Below, piece after piece: positions 1 to 8,460 of a stretch of 64,000 nt of DNA (position 1 is its first letter; each line of letters starts with the position of its first letter). Origin of the DNA: Brevibacillus humidisoli (GTDB lineage: Bacteria; Bacillota; Bacilli; Brevibacillales; Brevibacillaceae); the NCBI RefSeq assembly GCF_020923435.1, contig NZ_CP087263.1, positions 949,970 to 1,013,969 on the forward strand. The letters are read 5' to 3'. The notes beneath the pieces are model-generated. The model saw only the letters and a list, made by a program, of their open reading frames with translations, was not told the DNA's origin and searched no databases. The position numbers and the translations under genes are program-made.

Positions 1-693
1 AAAGGGATCGACTACTACCTGAGCAAGACGCTTCCCTACTACACCAAGTACGAGACCCCTCTGATCTCCAGCATCTCTGCCGATTCGATCGACGAGTTCG
101 CGGAAATGTCGGAAATCATTGCCGGTCACGAGGTGGTCAAGGCGTTGGAGTTAAACATCTCTTGTCCCAATCTGAAAGGGAACGGCCTGGCCTATGGGAT
201 GGACCCGCAGATCACATATGACCTGATCCGACAGGTACGGACGGTTACGGACAAACCGATCATCGCCAAACTGACGCCAAATGTGACCAGGATACAGGAT
301 ATCGCAGTGGCCGCCGAAGAAGCGGGAGCAGATGGGCTGACGGTGGCGAACACCATCCTGGCAATGGCGATCGACGTCCATACGCGGAAGCCCAAGATCG
401 GAAATGTGATGGGCGGCATCTCTGGACCTGCCATCAAGCCGATTATTGTGCGCATGATTTATCAGGTCTATCAAGCAACGAAACTGCCGATTATCGGCTG
501 CGGCGGAGTGATGAACGGGGAAGATGCGATTGAGATGATGCTGGCCGGCGCTACCGCTGTCCAGGTAGGAACGGCCAGTTTTATTCAGCCTACAGCGATG
601 TTTGACATCCTAGAAGAGATCGAACAATACATGGATCACTATCAGATCGAGGCGATTACAGAGATCATAGGGCAGGTCATCACGGGAAAGTGA
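1..693 (+). CDS. Dihydroorotate dehydrogenase-like flavoprotein (5' truncated)
   Basis: The reading frame is open from the first base of the window, so the N-terminus lies outside it. The visible 230 residues are the C-terminal part of a TIM-barrel FMN enzyme of the class 1B dihydroorotate/dihydropyrimidine dehydrogenase family. They include the NISCPN motif, the KLTPNVT strand, the GGISGPAIKP loop and the GCGGVMNGEDA phosphate-binding segment. The protein ends without the C-terminal ferredoxin domain of PreA. It is followed 55 bp later by a carbamoyl-amino-acid hydrolase and a hydantoinase-like gene. I therefore infer a role in pyrimidine or hydantoin catabolism rather than the de novo pathway, but a second pyrD cannot be excluded. 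Confidence 0.85.
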   Translation, partial: KGIDYYLSKTLPYYTKYETPLISSISADSIDEFAEMSEIIAGHEVVKALELNISCPNLKGNGLAYGMDPQITYDLIRQVRTVTDKPIIAKLTPNVTRIQDIAVAAEEAGADGLTVANTILAMAIDVHTRKPKIGNVMGGISGPAIKPIIVRMIYQVYQATKLPIIGCGGVMNGEDAIEMMLAGATAVQVGTASFIQPTAMFDILEEIEQYMDHYQIEAITEIIGQVITGK

Positions 694-748
694 GCAAGCT
701 GCAGGCGTTGTCTCCGATGGGAATCCAAAAAGCGGAGGGGAAACGAGT

Positions 749-2026
749 ATGAACCTAACACGATTCGAGCAAACGTTACAAGAGATGAACCGGATCGGTG
801 CCCTAGACAAGGGCGTTACACGGCTGGCCTATACGAGAGAAGAGCAGCAGGCACGCGAGTACTTCGTGTTTCTCTGTAAACGGGCTGGTCTGCAGGTAAG
901 AATCGACCCGTGCGGCAATGTGATCGCCCGCCGGGAAGGAAGGAATCCACAGCTTCCCGCAGTCGCTTGCGGTTCCCATCTGGATACGGTGATCCAGGGC
1001 GGCAGATTTGACGGAACGCTCGGCGTTCTGGCTGCCTTGGAAGTAGTGGAGCGGTTAAACGAAAAAGGAATCGAAACGGAGCATCCGATAGAGATCATCT
1101 CGTTTGCCTGCGAAGAATCGGCTCGTTTTGGAGTTTCCACCATTGGCAGCAAAGCGATGGCCGGTCTGTTGAAAAAAGAACAGATTGCTGATCTGAAGGA
1201 TAAGCACGGAATCTCCATTGAGACCGCAATGTCAGAATGCTCCTTCGATTTCGAGCGGGTAGAGCAAGCGAAGAGAAAAAAAGAGGAGCTGTGCGTCTTT
1301 TTTGAACTGCACATTGAACAGGGACCTATCCTGGAACAGGAGCAGGTGCACATCGGAATTGTCAGCGGAATCGCTGCACCAACCCGCCTACACGTCCACG
1401 TCCAGGGCAAAGCCTCCCACTCCGGCACTACTCCGATGGATTTGCGTCAAGATGCGCTATTGGGGGCCGCCGAGATTGCGCTCCAGCTGGAGCTGGCGGC
1501 GAAAGCGGAACAAGATCAAGGAACGGTCGCAACCATCGGCGTTTGTGAAGTAAAACCAGGTGCGATGAACGTGATACCCGATTTGGTTGAGCTAAAGATC
1601 GATATACGCGGTTCCTCCGTCTCGTCCAAGGCGGAGGTGCTGCGCAAGTTGATGCACGCCTTTGAAACGGTCCGATATGAGCGCGGCCTCGAGATCGAGT
1701 GGCATCTGCTGAGCGACGAACAACCTGTGCTGCTGAAGCAGGAAATCGCTTCATCCATCGAGCATAGCTGTAAAAAACTAGGCATCTCCTATCGGCATAT
1801 GTCCAGTGGAGCAGGACATGACGCGATGAACATGGCCCGGGTCTGGCCTACCGGACTAATCTTTGTTCCCTCTGCCGACGGATTGAGCCACCATCCGGAC
1901 GAGTTTACGGCAATGGCGGACATCGCGGCGGGCATCGCCGTGCTGGAAGAAGAAGTGATGAAATGGGCAGGAGCATCCGAGAGCGCAGCCAGCTTACAGG
2001 AAATAACGGCAAAAGGATGGATCTGA
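749..2026 (+). CDS. M20-family N-carbamoyl-L-amino acid hydrolase / allantoate amidohydrolase
   Basis: This 425-residue zinc-dependent amidohydrolase matches the usual length of the HyuC/AllC/beta-ureidopropionase family. Visible family motifs are CGSHLDTV, GGRFDGTLGVLAALE, ACEESARFG, LHIEQGPILE, HVQGKASHSGTTPM and SGAGHDAMNMA, which contain the metal-binding His, Asp and Glu positions. The ATG is preceded by GGAGGGGAAACG. The gene sits one base before a hydantoinase-like gene. This order fits ring opening of a hydantoin, dihydropyrimidine or allantoin followed by hydrolysis of the N-carbamoyl product with release of CO2 and ammonia. Substrate cannot be assigned from sequence alone. Confidence 0.88.
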   Translation: MNLTRFEQTLQEMNRIGALDKGVTRLAYTREEQQAREYFVFLCKRAGLQVRIDPCGNVIARREGRNPQLPAVACGSHLDTVIQGGRFDGTLGVLAALEVVERLNEKGIETEHPIEIISFACEESARFGVSTIGSKAMAGLLKKEQIADLKDKHGISIETAMSECSFDFERVEQAKRKKEELCVFFELHIEQGPILEQEQVHIGIVSGIAAPTRLHVHVQGKASHSGTTPMDLRQDALLGAAEIALQLELAAKAEQDQGTVATIGVCEVKPGAMNVIPDLVELKIDIRGSSVSSKAEVLRKLMHAFETVRYERGLEIEWHLLSDEQPVLLKQEIASSIEHSCKKLGISYRHMSSGAGHDAMNMARVWPTGLIFVPSADGLSHHPDEFTAMADIAAGIAVLEEEVMKWAGASESAASLQEITAKGWI

Positions 2027-2027
2027 G

Positions 2028-3428
2028 ATGAAGTGGGATCATGTGATTCGCAACGGTTACATCGTGACGACAGATCGGATATACCAGGGTCATATTTACG
2101 TGAAGGATGGCAAAATCGCTGCGATATCAGACCAACCGCTGCCTGGAGAGGCTGTAGAGGAGACGGATGCCGCCGGTCGCTACATCTTGCCAGGTTTGAT
2201 CGACGTGCATGTCCACTCCCGCGACCCCGGTTCGACGCACAAGGAAGATTTCTATCACTCTACACAAGCGGCGGCGGCAGGCGGGATCACGACGATCTTT
2301 GAGATGCCCAACACCAACCCGCCGCTCAATAACGTGGCGAACTATCACAAGCAGGTGAGCAATCTAGAGACTAAGGCGCATGTCGACTTCGGCATCTGGG
2401 CGATTTGCCTGGGGCACCTCAACATGCAGGATATTGCGGAACTGCACCGAGCCGGTGTGATTGGATTCAAGTTTTTCTGGGGCTATGCGGTTCATAGCAA
2501 AACGTATCAATTGATCTACAACTACAAACCAGAGATGGAAGATGTGATCCCGCCCTTTACAGATGGCGAGGTGTACGAAATCTTCCGGGAAGTGGCCAAA
2601 ACCGGGCAGATTCTGGCGATTCACGCCGAGAGCAGCGATCTGATTCACCATCTGACCAAACAGGTGGAGGCAAGCGGGCGGCGCGATTACGAAGCATTTT
2701 TAGAAGGACGTCCCAACCTGGCCGAAGTAGTAACCGTGCAAACGGGCATCGCGTTTGCAAAGGCGACAGGAGCGCGGCTGCACATCTTGCATGTGAGCAC
2801 AGGAGAAGCGGTTGATCTGATCAAACAAGCCCAAGCCGAAGGGTATCCGATCACGGCGGAGACCTGTCCGCACTACCTCTTTTTAAGCAATGAAGATTAT
2901 CCCAAGATTGGCCCGGCGATGAAGGTGTATCCCACTGTCAAGTATCGGGCCGATCAGGACAGATTGTGGGAAGGAATTAGGGAAGGCGTCATTTCCGTGG
3001 CATGCTCTGACCATGCCCCACACACCGAAGAGGAAAAAGCAGGCGATCTATGGTCGATCCCGGCCGGCATGTGCGGTGTCGAGACGCTTGCGCCGCTCCT
3101 GCTCAACGCCGTGCATGAGCAGAAACTAACACTCTCACAAGTGGTGGCGCTTCTCTCGGAAAACCCAGCCAAGCTGTTTGGGATTTATCCGCAAAAAGGT
3201 TCACTCCAGGTAGGAACGGACGCCGACATCACAATCGTCGATATGGAGCGGCCATTTACCATTAAACAGGAGGAACTGCACAGCAAAAGCAAAGTGACGG
3301 CGTTTGACCGGTTTTCCGGAATGGGCAGCCCTGTCGCCACCATCGTTCGCGGCCGGACCGTGATGAGAGACGGTAAGATTGTCGCTGGTCCGACTGGCCG
3401 TTTGGTTACCCCTGCAGACGTGGTATAA
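2028..3428 (+). CDS. Hydantoinase/allantoinase-type cyclic amidohydrolase
   Basis: This 466-residue amidohydrolase-superfamily protein begins one base after the preceding stop. Metal-site features include DVHVHSRDPGSTHKEDF, a lysine in GVIGFKFFWG placed like the carbamylated lysine of the family, HILHVS, ETCPHYL and the catalytic-type SDHAPHTEEEK. The end (KLFGIYPQKGSLQVGTDADI) resembles Arthrobacter-type L-hydantoinase more than classical D-hydantoinase; this is recall, not a search. Paired with the M20 hydrolase it would hydrolyse a cyclic ureide to a carbamoyl acid. Allantoinase or a dihydroorotase paralogue are the alternatives. Confidence 0.85.
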   Translation: MKWDHVIRNGYIVTTDRIYQGHIYVKDGKIAAISDQPLPGEAVEETDAAGRYILPGLIDVHVHSRDPGSTHKEDFYHSTQAAAAGGITTIFEMPNTNPPLNNVANYHKQVSNLETKAHVDFGIWAICLGHLNMQDIAELHRAGVIGFKFFWGYAVHSKTYQLIYNYKPEMEDVIPPFTDGEVYEIFREVAKTGQILAIHAESSDLIHHLTKQVEASGRRDYEAFLEGRPNLAEVVTVQTGIAFAKATGARLHILHVSTGEAVDLIKQAQAEGYPITAETCPHYLFLSNEDYPKIGPAMKVYPTVKYRADQDRLWEGIREGVISVACSDHAPHTEEEKAGDLWSIPAGMCGVETLAPLLLNAVHEQKLTLSQVVALLSENPAKLFGIYPQKGSLQVGTDADITIVDMERPFTIKQEELHSKSKVTAFDRFSGMGSPVATIVRGRTVMRDGKIVAGPTGRLVTPADVV

Positions 3429-3429
3429 T
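3402..3429 (+). promoter_or_regulatory. Possible sigma-A promoter inside the hydantoinase gene end
   Basis: TTGGTT (3402-3407) and TATAAT (3424-3429) are separated by 16 bp and overlap the last codons of the hydantoinase-like gene. The pair could drive the small gene at 3491. The -10 is perfect and the -35 is weak. Confidence 0.35.
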
Positions 3430-3490
3430 AATAGAAAGTGGCAGGGTGGCATTGCCGGATGCCGCACCCGGACGAAAGGTGTTGACCCAG

Positions 3491-3697
3491 ATGAACAGCG
3501 TAGACAGAGTAAAAGTTGTTTCCGAATTGTACGAACTGCTCAATGAGTATGCCTGCAAACGGGATCTTCCCGTTGACGAAAGCACGGCCAACTTCTTTGA
3601 AAAAGTGAAAAGATGCTGCGACTTGTTGGACCTGGACTACGATGAGTGTAAAAAAGAGTTTGGCTTAAAAGAAAGTCATGAGTTTTTGGGCAAGTGA
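3491..3697 (+). CDS. Small hypothetical protein (68 residues)
   Basis: This is a small soluble acidic protein of unknown function, predicted mostly helical, with two cysteines in KRCCDLLDLDYDECKK. I chose the ATG at 3491, which has GAAAGGTG about ten bases upstream. An in-frame GTG at 3446 would add 15 residues but has no comparable site. It follows the catabolic operon and may be read from it or from the internal promoter. I do not recognise the family. Confidence 0.55.
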   Translation: MNSVDRVKVVSELYELLNEYACKRDLPVDESTANFFEKVKRCCDLLDLDYDECKKEFGLKESHEFLGK

Positions 3698-3885
3698 GCA
3701 GGTTGGGAATGGCTGTTGCAGAAAAGGCGCAAGCCCTGGATTGGGCGAGGCAGCCTTTTTCTTTTGTTGAAGCAACATGGGGCCGCACTTGTCAGCAGCA
3801 CGATCAAACTAGGGAGCAGATCGACTATCAAGATGCAGACGTGTAAATTTATATAACACATGAACAAGGTTATTTGAAAACGTTA

Positions 3886-3913
3886 TTGACATCCCGGCAT
3901 TTTATGTTAGTAT
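3886..3913 (+). promoter_or_regulatory. Orphan promoter ahead of a short terminated transcript
   Basis: TTGACA (3886-3891) and TAGTAT (3908-3913) with a 16-bp spacer form a good sigma-A match. A terminator lies only about 40-60 nt downstream (3952-3977) with no open reading frame between. Expected product: a very short RNA, or an attenuated leader of the tetR gene at 4104. Confidence 0.45.
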
Positions 3914-3951
3914 TTATTACATCAAACTTTGTTACCCTTCATCTTCCTATT

Positions 3952-3977
3952 GGCCTCCTAAAGAGGCCTCTTTTTTT
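3952..3977 (+). terminator. Rho-independent terminator
   Basis: The stem GGCCTC (3952-3957) pairs with GAGGCC (3963-3968) around the loop CTAAA, and a run of seven T follows. It lies in the 406-bp gap between the small protein at 3491 and tetR. That gap otherwise holds only the promoter-like and operator-like sites listed separately. Confidence 0.75.
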
Positions 3978-4032
3978 ATATCTACGTTAGAAGGGATATT
4001 CTCCTGAGGTGTCTGCTGCAAGCGGTACAGGG

Positions 4033-4060
4033 TTGACAAGAACGCTCCGTTTTCTATATT
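4033..4060 (+). promoter_or_regulatory. tetR promoter
   Basis: TTGACA (4033-4038) and TATATT (4055-4060) are spaced by 16 bp, placing the start of transcription near 4067, directly on the palindrome at 4067-4084. Confidence 0.65.
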
Positions 4061-4066
4061 ATTTTG

Positions 4067-4084
4067 ATTGACATGAATGTCAAT
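4067..4084 (+). promoter_or_regulatory. TetR operator, perfect 18-bp palindrome
   Basis: ATTGACATGAATGTCAAT is a perfect inverted repeat with a GA centre, sitting at the predicted transcription start of the tetR gene. A related imperfect site (4778-4797) precedes the next gene. Binding by the adjacent TetR protein is inferred from position and symmetry. Confidence 0.75.
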
Positions 4085-4103
4085 GGAAGGGAGGGAGTTA
4101 TAC

Positions 4104-4757
4104 ATGACGCCACGTTCAAAAGAACAAAATGAACAGATCCGTAAGCAGCGAGAGCAAGAGATTTTGCAGGCAGCGATCCTCGTCTATGCCGAAAAGGGGT
4201 ATGCCGCATCTGAGATTGGGGAAATCGCGGAGAGGGCTGGTCTGGCGCGTGGCCTTGTTTACCATTATTTTAAAAACAAGCAAACCTTGTTCCGCAAACT
4301 ATACGAGTACATGATGGACAGGAGTCAGCGCTTCACGAAGGCGCATTTTGCACAGGAGGGTTCTGTGCTTGATCTGTTCAGAGAATATGCACGGACGGTT
4401 TGCAAGCAAGTATTGGAGGAGCCTGCGGTCTCCCGTTTTTACACGCGAATTAGCCTGGATATACCTTACTTGTATACGGACGAACCGTTCTCGCCATTTG
4501 ATTGGGTGAAGAACTTCGTACAACCGATGGCAGTAGCAATTGAGAAGGGGATCAATCAAGGAACCATCCGGCGCGGCGATGTCAGCTTGATGGCTATGCA
4601 ATTCTGGGGCGCGGTATCGCAGGGGATGCATTACATGGACCAACTGCAGCAAACGCTATGCTCGCAGGAAATATCGGAAACAGAGAGGGAAAAACAGCTA
4701 GAGGAGGTCTTAGGGCAGGTGATCGAATCGGCTCTAGCGGTGGTAAGGCCAGAGTAA
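4104..4757 (+). CDS. TetR/AcrR-family transcriptional repressor
   Basis: This 217-residue protein has an N-terminal TetR helix-turn-helix (EILQAAILVYAEKGYAASEIGEIAERAG...GLVYHYFKNKQTLF, about residues 19-60) and a helical ligand-binding C-terminus. I chose the ATG at 4104, preceded by GGAAGGGAGGGAG. The in-frame ATG at 4077 lies inside the operator and would be poorly translated. It is probably autoregulated through the palindrome at its promoter and also controls the flavodoxin-fold oxidoreductase downstream. The ligand is unknown; a quinone or electrophile is plausible given the partner. Confidence 0.88.
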   Translation: MTPRSKEQNEQIRKQREQEILQAAILVYAEKGYAASEIGEIAERAGLARGLVYHYFKNKQTLFRKLYEYMMDRSQRFTKAHFAQEGSVLDLFREYARTVCKQVLEEPAVSRFYTRISLDIPYLYTDEPFSPFDWVKNFVQPMAVAIEKGINQGTIRRGDVSLMAMQFWGAVSQGMHYMDQLQQTLCSQEISETEREKQLEEVLGQVIESALAVVRPE

Positions 4758-4777
4758 TTTTTTTTTTGTGTTTATGA

Positions 4778-4797
4778 TTGACATTCGTGTTAGTCAA
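4778..4797 (+). promoter_or_regulatory. Second TetR-operator-like inverted repeat
   Basis: TTGACATTCGTGTTAGTCAA carries TTGAC/GTCAA half sites and shares the block TGATTGACAT with the operator upstream of tetR. The half-site spacing is longer (10 versus 6 bp). It lies in the gap between tetR and the oxidoreductase gene. Confidence 0.5.
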
Positions 4798-4868
4798 AAA
4801 ACTTTCTTGCTGTGAATCGAGTTTATAGAGTGCTTATCCTTCCGATACGAAAAGGAGATGGTGATCGT

Positions 4869-5465
4869 TTGAACATACTGGTTATCGTTGCCCATCCCAA
4901 TATGCGCCAATCACGGGTCAACAAACGGTGGGTGGCAGAATTGCGCAGATATTCCGATCAACTAACGGTGCGCGAGTTGTACGCTGTGTATCTGGAAAAA
5001 ACGTTTAACATCGAGCGCGAGCAAGCCCAGGTCGTCGAACACGATCGCCTTGTGCTGCAGTTCCCGCTCAAATGGTACAGTACACCGCCGTTGTTGAAGC
5101 AATGGCTGGATGAAGTCTTCACCACCGCTTGGCTGTTCGGTCCCGGAGGCAGAATGCTCGCTGGGAAAGAACTTCTGCTTGCGATCTCGATCGGTGGTGC
5201 CGAACACTCTTACCAAGCAGGTGGCTTGATCGGTTATACGATCAGCGAGCTGACTCGACCTTTGCAGGTCTTTGCCAACCAAATCGGTATGACGATGCTC
5301 CCGTCTTTCAAACTGTACGGTGCTGTTCAGGCATCAGACGAACAGATCGAAAGCAGTGCCAAACAATACGTCCAACACATCATAAACCCTGAACTGAATC
5401 CTCAAATCGCTCGGCAACGAATGTTGGATGAAATGAAAAAACGACGGCAGACGGCCAATCTTTGA
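4869..5465 (+). CDS. Flavodoxin-fold NAD(P)H oxidoreductase (KefF/MdaB type)
   Basis: This 198-residue protein starts with NILVIVAHPN, the beta-strand and phosphate loop of flavodoxin-like quinone reductases. It also has LQFPLKWYSTPPLLKQWLDEV, AWLFGPGGRMLAGK and SIGGAEHSYQAGG, typical of the NQO1/KefF/MdaB group. The start is the TTG at 4869, which has AAAGGAGATGG just before it. A GTG at 4812 lacks a site. The likely reaction is two-electron reduction of quinones or nitro compounds with an FMN/FAD cofactor. With the TetR neighbour this looks like an inducible electrophile-response pair. Confidence 0.88.
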   Translation: MNILVIVAHPNMRQSRVNKRWVAELRRYSDQLTVRELYAVYLEKTFNIEREQAQVVEHDRLVLQFPLKWYSTPPLLKQWLDEVFTTAWLFGPGGRMLAGKELLLAISIGGAEHSYQAGGLIGYTISELTRPLQVFANQIGMTMLPSFKLYGAVQASDEQIESSAKQYVQHIINPELNPQIARQRMLDEMKKRRQTANL

Positions 5466-5520
5466 TCCAACCACGGCCACAAGTAACAATGCTCACCTAT
5501 TCACAATCATAAAGAATGAC

Positions 5521-5805
5521 TTAGAAGGTTGTGAAACGTTCAAAGGATGTCAGGACCACAACGATACCCAACAGTAGAGATATCGTTAACGTGGAAGAAA
5601 CCAATAGCAGCCATCCGTTTGAAGAGCGTGGTTTCCCGGCGATCATCAGAGATACGGTTGGAGCGAGGATGGTACCGAGGATGACAGTATAGACCGCCAG
5701 CCACCAACTTCCTTCGTTGATTTCCCCGTCAGCTGGCTGGTACACCCACACAATCGTTAGCAGCAGGGTTATGCCTATCCAAACTAGATAAGGTAGTATT
5801 TTCAT
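5521..5805 (-). CDS. Small membrane protein (94 residues, three TM segments)
   Basis: Three hydrophobic segments are visible at about residues 5-22, 37-57 and 66-88, joined by short polar loops. The ATG has TAGGAGAACAGT upstream. It lies downstream of the zinc-ribbon membrane protein on the same strand, so the two may be co-transcribed. No family is recognised. Confidence 0.65.
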   Translation of the reverse strand: MKILPYLVWIGITLLLTIVWVYQPADGEINEGSWWLAVYTVILGTILAPTVSLMIAGKPRSSNGWLLLVSSTLTISLLLGIVVVLTSFERFTTF

Positions 5806-5965
5806 TACTGTTCTCCTAATGTTGTTTTAAATCTAGCAAAACGATTCCTCCTCCACAAAAACGGCAGCCGCGGTTTTCGGGAGGAGGAATCATCAGACTG
5901 CGTCCGTGCAAGACAACGCTCTCCAACCGCAGCCGGGAGAGAAGTCACTAGCCAATTGATCCGGG

Positions 5966-6379
5966 TCAGCCAGTGATGCTCTTTCCGCAGTTGGGACAGT
6001 AGTGAAAATCTTCTTTTACGGCGGAACCACAGTACGGACAATATGATCCGGTTGGTTTTGCACTAGGCTCTTGCTCGTTGGCGGGAGTGCTGCCGAAGCG
6101 GTGGTTGAGCGGATCCGCCTCTTCCCGTGCATCGACGATGTCGTACAGCGACATGCGCTCCTTGGAAGTGGCATTTTTGTAGTGGAAAATGCCCTGAACA
6201 ATGCCTGTCGCGATAAAGATGATGCCGAAAGCCGGGAAAATGATGCCAACCAGCGGAAACGGAGCGTCTCGGGTCAACTCATATGCAAACACGGTCCATA
6301 AAATTCCAAACAATACGGCAAAAACACTGCCGACTGCGCCCATTGCAGAGCGGCTGCGGCCAGGTTTTATACTTTTCAA
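5966..6379 (-). CDS. Membrane protein with C-terminal zinc ribbon
   Basis: Two hydrophobic helices (about residues 14-33 and 41-65) are followed by a charged linker and a C-terminal zinc-ribbon made of YCPYCG and YCPNCG motifs 15 residues apart. The start is TTG, with GGAGATGGGGG upstream. Such proteins are common and mostly uncharacterised in Bacillales; the ribbon would lie in the cytoplasm if both helices span the membrane. Function unknown. Confidence 0.75.
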   Translation of the reverse strand: MKSIKPGRSRSAMGAVGSVFAVLFGILWTVFAYELTRDAPFPLVGIIFPAFGIIFIATGIVQGIFHYKNATSKERMSLYDIVDAREEADPLNHRFGSTPANEQEPSAKPTGSYCPYCGSAVKEDFHYCPNCGKSITG

Positions 6380-6632
6380 ATCAACACCCCCATCTCCCTA
6401 TAATAAACCAATGAGAAGAAGCTCACAAATGTTTCGTCATTTTTCTTACGAGAGAGCAAACAAAACGTTTCATTTTCAACCGACCATTTCCATTTCTCTA
6501 TCTATGAACATGCTGATACTTACTGACCTCGCGGGCATCAACTATACGTTGGCAATAATATGATTAGTGGGCAAAAAGGGAATATTTAAACATATAGAGA
6601 AGTAATAAGAAAACCATCAAGGGGGAGTGCAA

Positions 6633-8246
6633 ATGTCTGAAAAGCAAAAGTTGGCAGTGGATCAAGTAAAAGTGGAAATACCGGACTTTTATAATTTCGG
6701 AGCACAGGTTGATCAGTACGCACAGGCACATCCCGAGAAGCCGTCTCTTGTCGTGGTCAATCCAGAGGGAGTTTCGCAGACGATCACCTATGCCCAACTA
6801 GCTGCCTACTCCAACCGAATCGCCAATGGGCTCGCTTCACTGGGGGTAGAGCGCGGCGACAAGGTGCTGGTACTGGTGCCGAGGGGGAAGGAGGCTTATG
6901 GAATCTATCTCGCGTTGTTGAAGCTTGGTGCGGTTGTCATGCCAGGTTCGGAGATGTTGCGCAGCAAAGACATTGAATACCGCATCAATCACGCCGGTGC
7001 CAAAGCTGTTATCGCTTTTGCCGGATTGATCGAAGAGGTGGATGCCATCCGCTCCGCCTGCTCGACTCTCTCTCATACGATTGTGATCGGAGGCGGCGAA
7101 CGGGAAGGGTGGCTCTCCTTGGACCAGTTGGTCGAACAGGCGGCTGACACGTTTGAGTCCGCGCAGACCCGTTCCGATGAGTTAGCCTTTCTCTCCTATA
7201 CGTCCGGTACGACGGGCGGGCCAAAAGGGGTGATGCATGTGCATGGGTGGCCGCTTGCTCACCTGGCTGTCGCTGGTACTCACTGGCTGGATGCGAGAGA
7301 GGACGATCTCGTTTGGGCAACCGCCGGGCCGGGATGGGCCAAGTGGGTCTGGAGTCCATTTGTTTCGGTCTTGGGGAAAGGGGCAACCGCTTTTGTCTAC
7401 CAAGGCAGGTTTTCGCCAGAGACGTACCTGACGCTGTTGGATCAGTACCCGATCTCTGTCCTATGCGCCACCCCGACGGAGTACCGGCTGATGGCCAAGG
7501 TTCATGATTTGGGGCGTTATCAATTGAAAGCGCTTCGATCCGCCTGTTCAGCAGGAGAGCCGCTCAATCGGGAAGTGATCGACACATTCCGTCGACAATT
7601 TCAGGTGACGGTGCGGGACGGCTACGGACAGACGGAAAATACGCTGCTTGTCGGTACGTTTGTCGGCATGGAACCGCGCCCTGGTTCGATGGGACGCCCG
7701 TCTCCGGTGGTCAACGCGGCTATTATAGATGAGGATGGAAATCCTCTGCCGGTCGGAGAAGTTGGCGACATCGCCATTGAGCGGAGTATGATCGCTCTGT
7801 TTAAAGGGTATCTGAACGATGAAGAGCGGACGGCTCGCGCATTTCGCGGGGATTGGTATGTGACCGGGGACCAGGGCAGGATGGATGAGGACGGCTATAT
7901 CTGGTTTGAGGGGAGAGCGGACGACATCATTATCTCCGGCGGCTATACGATCGGGCCGTTTGAAGTAGAAGATGCACTGGTGAAGCATCCGGCTGTTGCC
8001 GAGTGCGCTGCTGTGGCCAGTCCCGATCCTGAGCGGGGGCATGTGGTAAAGGCATTTGTGGTTCTGAAAGAAGGGTACGTGGGAGATGAACCGCTTGTAC
8101 AAGAACTGCAACAGCATGTGAAACAGTTGACCGCGCCATACAAATACCCGCGGAAGATTCAGTTTGTGACAGAACTGCCGAAAACCACGTCTGGCAAGAT
8201 TCGACGGATTGAACTCAGGCAGATGGAAAAGCATAACGAAGCATGA
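6633..8246 (+). CDS. Acyl-CoA synthetase (medium-chain/acetyl-CoA synthetase-like)
   Basis: This 537-residue AMP-forming ligase has the P-loop-like motif YTSGTTGGPKG (about residues 189-199), DGYGQTE and YVTGDQGRMDEDGYIWFEGRADDIIISGGY split across the hinge. Near the C-terminus is the KTTSGKIRR segment with the catalytic lysine. Together with GPGWAKWVWSP these point to the ACSM/medium-chain acyl-CoA synthetase group. The ATG at 6633 has GGGGGAG six bases upstream. The reaction is carboxylate + ATP + CoA to acyl-CoA + AMP + PPi. It is monocistronic, closed by the terminator at 8340. Confidence 0.9.
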   Translation: MSEKQKLAVDQVKVEIPDFYNFGAQVDQYAQAHPEKPSLVVVNPEGVSQTITYAQLAAYSNRIANGLASLGVERGDKVLVLVPRGKEAYGIYLALLKLGAVVMPGSEMLRSKDIEYRINHAGAKAVIAFAGLIEEVDAIRSACSTLSHTIVIGGGEREGWLSLDQLVEQAADTFESAQTRSDELAFLSYTSGTTGGPKGVMHVHGWPLAHLAVAGTHWLDAREDDLVWATAGPGWAKWVWSPFVSVLGKGATAFVYQGRFSPETYLTLLDQYPISVLCATPTEYRLMAKVHDLGRYQLKALRSACSAGEPLNREVIDTFRRQFQVTVRDGYGQTENTLLVGTFVGMEPRPGSMGRPSPVVNAAIIDEDGNPLPVGEVGDIAIERSMIALFKGYLNDEERTARAFRGDWYVTGDQGRMDEDGYIWFEGRADDIIISGGYTIGPFEVEDALVKHPAVAECAAVASPDPERGHVVKAFVVLKEGYVGDEPLVQELQQHVKQLTAPYKYPRKIQFVTELPKTTSGKIRRIELRQMEKHNEA

Positions 8247-8339
8247 GCCGGTGCGAAGTTCCATACCACGACGAATACAACGGAACATACAACAACGATC
8301 ATGTAAAAAACCTAGCGAGCTTTTATCCACCGTTGCTGG

Positions 8340-8364
8340 GAGGCAGATGCTGCCTCTCTTTTTT
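8340..8364 (+). terminator. Terminator of the acyl-CoA synthetase gene
   Basis: Stem GAGGCAG (8340-8346), loop ATG, stem CTGCCTC (8350-8356), followed by TCTTTTTTG. Confidence 0.85.
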
Positions 8365-8373
8365 GTTTGGGAA

Positions 8374-8424
8374 GAAAAAGCCGCTCTCGGGTGTTACCAT
8401 CTGCACGGTGACACCCGAGAGCGG
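8374..8424 (-). terminator. Terminator of the YjiH-type gene, long hairpin
   Basis: A perfect 14-bp stem pairs 8381-8394 with 8411-8424 and extends inward by four further pairs. Read on the minus strand it is followed by CTTTTTCTTCC, so it terminates the gene at 8461-9825. Confidence 0.75.
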
Positions 8425-8460
8425 GAGAAATAAGCAAGATCGGAATGAATGGAGTATACA

